NCBI GenBank assembly: GCA_021791615.1
Contig: JAJYWG010000546.1
Location: 1 to 64,000 of the forward strand
Reading direction: 5' to 3'
DNA length: 64,000 nucleotides
DNA from: Actinomycetes bacterium
GTDB lineage: Bacteria; Actinomycetota; Acidimicrobiia; Acidimicrobiales; RAAP-2
Under the pieces are notes generated by a model. The model was not told the DNA's origin and searched no databases. It saw only the letters and a program-made list of their open reading frames with translations. Shown one piece after another: positions 60,909 through 64,000 of this stretch (position 1 is the stretch's first letter; the number at the start of each line of letters is the position of its first letter). A program made the translations under genes and the position numbers.

Positions 60909-63494
60909 ATGGATGCGAACCAGCTTCGAGCGGCCTTCACCGGGTACTTCGCGTCCAAAGACCACGAAGTCGTCCCTTCTGCGAGCTTGATCCCCCACGA
61001 CCCCTCGGTGCTGTTCACCATCGCCGGCATGGTGCCGTTCAAGCCGTACTTCCTCGGAGACGAGCCTGCCCCCTGGCCCCGTGCGACCTCTGTGCAGAAA
61101 TGCTTCCGTACTCTCGACATCGACGTGGTGGGCCGGACGACGCGGCATGGCACGTTCTTCGAGATGCTGGGCAACTTCAGCTTCGGGGACTACTTCAAGG
61201 AGCGGGCCATTCCCTATGCCTGGGAGGTGGTCACCGAGGTCCTCGGCATCGACGGAGATCGCTTGTGGGTCACCGTGCACGAGACCGACGACGCGGCAGC
61301 GGAGATTTGGGCCGAAGCCGTGGGCGTCCCTTCCGCGCGGATCCAGCGGATGGGTGAGGACAATTTCTGGCACATGGGCGACACCGGACCCTGTGGACCC
61401 TGCTCCGAGCTCTACTTCGACAAGGGTGAGGCGCACGGGAGCGCGGGAGGTCCGGCGGATGGCGCGGCCGAGCGCTACGTCGAGATCTGGAACCTCGTGT
61501 TCATGGAGTACAACCGCCTCGAGGATGGCACGCTGGCCGAGCTCCCGACCAAGAACATCGACACCGGCGCCGGGCTCGAGAGGATCCTGCCGATCCTCCA
61601 GGGGAGCGCGTCCATCTTCGATACCGATGTGCTGGCGCCCTTGGTCCGCCGGGCCGAGATCATCACCCGCACGCGATACGGCGACGATCCACGGTCTGAC
61701 GTGGCGCTCCGGGTCATGGCTGACCACGGGCGCGCCATGACGATGCTCGTGGCCGATGGCGTCGTACCGTCCAACGAGGGGCGGGGGTACGTGCTCCGGC
61801 GGATCATCCGGCGCGCAGTCCTGGCGGCGAGACGTCTCGGCGTCGACGCGGAGGTCGGGTCGGCGCTGGTCTCCGAAGCGATTGCCATCATGGGGGACGC
61901 CTATCCAAAGCTCTTGGAGGATGCCGATGTCGTCCAAGAGGTCATCACCCGAGAGGAGCATGGTTTCGACCGGACCCTTCGCACCGGCTTGGGATTGCTG
62001 CGGGACGCGATCGACGATGCGGGGTCGCCGTCGGGGGCAGCGAGGCGGGCGGTGCTCTCCGGCGACGTGGCGTTTCGCCTGCACGACACCCACGGATTTC
62101 CGATCGAGTTGACCGAGGAGGTGGCTGGCGAGTCCGGGATCGCGGTGGACCGGGCACGATTCGACGACCTCATGGCTGGGCAGCGAGAGCGGGCTCGAAA
62201 GGCGGCACGGCTCGCACCCGGTGCGGACGAGCAGGCATATCGCGCGCTCTTCGATCGTGAAGGCCCGACCCAGTTCATCGGGCGCCATCCGGACAGTTAC
62301 GCATCTCCAGCTCGTGTGGTGGGCGTCCTGGTCGGGACGGAGCCGGCGACGGCCGAGATCTTCTTGGACCGCACGCCCTTCTACGCCGAGGGCGGTGGGC
62401 AAGTCGGCGATACCGGCTCGATCGTGACCGAGACGGGCCAAGCGGAGGTGTACGACACGGTGCCGGCGCTGCCCGGGCTGACCGCGCATCGGGTTCGCAT
62501 CACCGGTGAGATCTTCCCGGGACAGGACGCGCTGGCAACGATCGACGGGGCCCGTCGCGAAGCGGTCCGCCGCAACCACACTGCGACCCATCTCCTCCAC
62601 GCCGCGTTGCGCAGCGTCCTCGGAGAGCACGTGCGCCAGCAGGGCTCACTGGTCGCACCGGACCGGCTGCGGTTCGACTTCACCCACCACGGTGCACTGG
62701 CTCCTGAGGAGCTGCGGGCAGTGGTCGAGATGGCCGAGGACGACGTGCTGAGCAATGGGGTGGTCGAGACGGTGGAGACCTCGCGAGCGCGGGCAGAAGA
62801 GCTCGGAGCCATGGCCTTTTTCGGTGACAAGTATGGCGACATCGTCCGAATGGTTCGCGCTGGTCCGCACTCCCTGGAGCTCTGCGGGGGGACGCACGTC
62901 GACGCGCTGGGGATGATCGGGCCGATCAGCATCGTGAGCGAGGGGTCTATCGGCTCGAACACCCGGCGGATCGAGGCCGTCTCCGCATCAGCTGCCGTGG
63001 AACGTTCACTTCGCCGCGATGCGGTGCTGAGCGACGTGGCGACCTTGCTCAAGGTCGAGCCCGACGGCGTGGTCGAAGCACTCGAACGGCTCATGGAGCG
63101 CCAGCGGACCGCCGAGAGGGAAGTTGCCCGCCTACGAAGCGAGACTTGGGAGTCAAAGGCGTCGGCACTCGCGGGCGAAGCCGGTGTCGATGGTCTCGTT
63201 GTGTCCCGCCAGGACGGCTACGTTGCCGACGATCTCCGAGACCTCGCGCAGGCCATCTGCCGCCGTCACGGGATCCGGTCCGTCGTGCTGGGGGGGAGCC
63301 CCGACGGGGTACGGGTGTCCTTGGTCGCAGTGACCCGAGGGGATCCTGACGCAGGAGCGCTCGTAAAGGAGATCGCGGCACTGGTCGGTGGCGGCGGAGG
63401 TGGGTCGCGACAGTTGGGAGTTGCCGGAGGGCGCGATGTGGCGAAGCTCGATGCCGCTTTGGATCAGGCTCGCCAACTTCTCGGTGTGCCGTGA
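60909..63494 (+). CDS. alaS: alanyl-tRNA synthetase
   Basis: Charges tRNA-Ala and edits mischarged serine or glycine. The 861-residue product has the class II core (HEVVPSASLIPHDPSVLFT, KCFRTLDIDVVGRTTRHGTF, FNFSFGDY-like FSFGDYFKE), a tRNA-recognition helical domain, the editing site HTATHLLHAAL (about 557) with CGGTHVDALG (about 659), and a C-terminal DHHA1-type glycine-rich domain (VGGGGGGSRQLGVAGGRD). The ATG at 60909 begins DANQLRAAFTGYF, the family start. Confidence 0.95.
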   Translation: MDANQLRAAFTGYFASKDHEVVPSASLIPHDPSVLFTIAGMVPFKPYFLGDEPAPWPRATSVQKCFRTLDIDVVGRTTRHGTFFEMLGNFSFGDYFKERAIPYAWEVVTEVLGIDGDRLWVTVHETDDAAAEIWAEAVGVPSARIQRMGEDNFWHMGDTGPCGPCSELYFDKGEAHGSAGGPADGAAERYVEIWNLVFMEYNRLEDGTLAELPTKNIDTGAGLERILPILQGSASIFDTDVLAPLVRRAEIITRTRYGDDPRSDVALRVMADHGRAMTMLVADGVVPSNEGRGYVLRRIIRRAVLAARRLGVDAEVGSALVSEAIAIMGDAYPKLLEDADVVQEVITREEHGFDRTLRTGLGLLRDAIDDAGSPSGAARRAVLSGDVAFRLHDTHGFPIELTEEVAGESGIAVDRARFDDLMAGQRERARKAARLAPGADEQAYRALFDREGPTQFIGRHPDSYASPARVVGVLVGTEPATAEIFLDRTPFYAEGGGQVGDTGSIVTETGQAEVYDTVPALPGLTAHRVRITGEIFPGQDALATIDGARREAVRRNHTATHLLHAALRSVLGEHVRQQGSLVAPDRLRFDFTHHGALAPEELRAVVEMAEDDVLSNGVVETVETSRARAEELGAMAFFGDKYGDIVRMVRAGPHSLELCGGTHVDALGMIGPISIVSEGSIGSNTRRIEAVSASAAVERSLRRDAVLSDVATLLKVEPDGVVEALERLMERQRTAEREVARLRSETWESKASALAGEAGVDGLVVSRQDGYVADDLRDLAQAICRRHGIRSVVLGGSPDGVRVSLVAVTRGDPDAGALVKEIAALVGGGGGGSRQLGVAGGRDVAKLDAALDQARQLLGVP

Positions 63495-63955
63495 CAGGGG
63501 GGAGCACTCGGGCGCGACGCGGTGCCGGAGGGGGCAAGCGAGTGCTCGCGATCGACCTCGGCGCCCGCCGGATCGGTGTCGCGGTGAGCGACAAGGCTCG
63601 GACCATCGCATTCGTCCGCCCGGCCATCCTGCGCTCCGGTGATGCCGATCGCGACCGTACGGCGATCGTCAGCGTGGCCGCCGATCACGACGTGACAACG
63701 GTCGTCGTGGGGCTGCCGCTGTCCTTGGATGGCCGCGAAGGCCGGGCAGCGACCGCTGCCCGCCAAGAAGCCGCAGCCTTGCAAAGCTGCCTCGAAACCA
63801 CAGGCGTGCAAGTGACCGTTTGCGACGAGCGGTTCACCACGGTCACGGCAAGCCGCTCGCTGCGCGAGGCCGGCAAGCCGGCCCGAAAGGCGCGTGCCAG
63901 TGTCGACAGCGCTGCGGCGGCCGTGCTCCTCCAGGCATGGTTGGAGCAGGGGTGA
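63491..63955 (+). CDS. yqgF: YqgF/RuvX family putative pre-16S rRNA nuclease
   Basis: A 154-residue RNase H-fold protein. The acidic residues lie in VLAIDLGARRIGVAVSD, VCDERFTTVTAS and SVDSAAAAVLL, and the glycine loop in VVGLPLSLDGREG. In E. coli it matures the 16S rRNA 5' end; a resolvase-like role has also been suggested. GTG start overlapping the alaS stop; stop overlapping the next gene. Confidence 0.92.
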   Translation: MTGGSTRARRGAGGGKRVLAIDLGARRIGVAVSDKARTIAFVRPAILRSGDADRDRTAIVSVAADHDVTTVVVGLPLSLDGREGRAATAARQEAAALQSCLETTGVQVTVCDERFTTVTASRSLREAGKPARKARASVDSAAAAVLLQAWLEQG

Positions 63956-64000
63956 GCCGCACACCGGCCGATGCCGGCTCCGACCCCGAGGGCGAGCCTG
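63952..64000 (+). CDS. start of a further gene, probably mltG, cut by window edge
   Basis: A GTG overlapping the yqgF stop (GTGA) opens a frame (SRTPADAGSDPEGEP) that runs to the end of the window. In actinobacteria the gene after alaS-yqgF is usually the endolytic transglycosylase mltG. Only 16 residues are visible, so identity is inferred from order alone. Confidence 0.4.
   Translation, partial: MSRTPADAGSDPEGEP

Overview
The window is 64 kb of GC-rich, gene-dense chromosome from an actinobacterium. Markers include the mycothiol ligase MshC, an F420-NADP oxidoreductase, an InhA-like FabI and a phosphatidylinositol-mannoside gene set (PI-phosphate synthase, acyltransferase, PimA). The gene order thrS - HIT - pgsA1 - acyltransferase - pimA - pdxS - pdxT - yebC - ruvCAB matches mycobacteria as I recall it. 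The sequences are not mycobacterial, and the 42-residue GYW-type surface repeat at the left edge is one I associate with Acidimicrobiia. An uncultured or little-studied member of that class is my best guess; this is inference.

Layout. 1-2.4 kb: a secreted IPT/TIG and repeat protein cut by the window edge. 2.6-5.5 kb: 2-oxoacid:ferredoxin oxidoreductase korAB. 5.5-7.6 kb: an unrecognised exported protein coupled to a large membrane protein. 7.6-12.1 kb: DUF1015, a CDP-alcohol phosphatidyltransferase and a sugar nucleotidyltransferase/phosphomutase-like fusion. 12.1-18 kb: a lipoprotein, an AidB-like acyl-CoA dehydrogenase, a cold shock protein, and a MarR regulator coupled to a ClC/CBS channel. 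18-23.3 kb (minus strand): nitronate monooxygenase, a nitroreductase with 19 GVP repeats, a GH5 lipoprotein and an alpha/beta-hydrolase lipoprotein. 23.4-30 kb (minus strand): fabI, a SnoaL-like protein, an ABC exporter, the cobalamin gene cobL and a split methylmalonyl-CoA mutase. 30.6-43.2 kb: npdG, mshC, thrS, HIT, an opposed EF-G-like GTPase, PIM lipid synthesis, an M48 protease and PLP synthase. 43.2-46.4 kb: yebC and ruvCAB with an SOS box. 46.4-49.1 kb (minus strand): a two-component system. 49.3-64 kb: yajC-secD-secF, relA, hisS-aspS, rarA, two small proteins, alaS, yqgF and the start of a further gene.

How the genes work together. Cobalamin synthesis sits beside the cobalamin-dependent mutase. 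PI-phosphate synthase, acyltransferase and PimA form an envelope-lipid unit. PdxS/PdxT make pyridoxal phosphate. RuvABC and RarA act on stalled or recombining forks. YajC/SecD/SecF drive export, and three aminoacyl-tRNA synthetases lie close to the stringent-response enzyme.

Three window-wide habits stand out. At least fifteen gene pairs overlap by ATGA or GTGA. Several genes have a TAnnnT element 5-9 bases before the start codon, as expected for leaderless messages. Short tandem repeats with periods divisible by three occur in or beside unrelated genes. I found no CRISPR array, IS element, prophage, tRNA or rRNA. The window reads as core chromosome, and I see no convincing undescribed multi-gene system. 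The most unusual items are the GVP-repeat nitroreductase operon, the repeat tract before ruvC and the leaderless promoter pattern.
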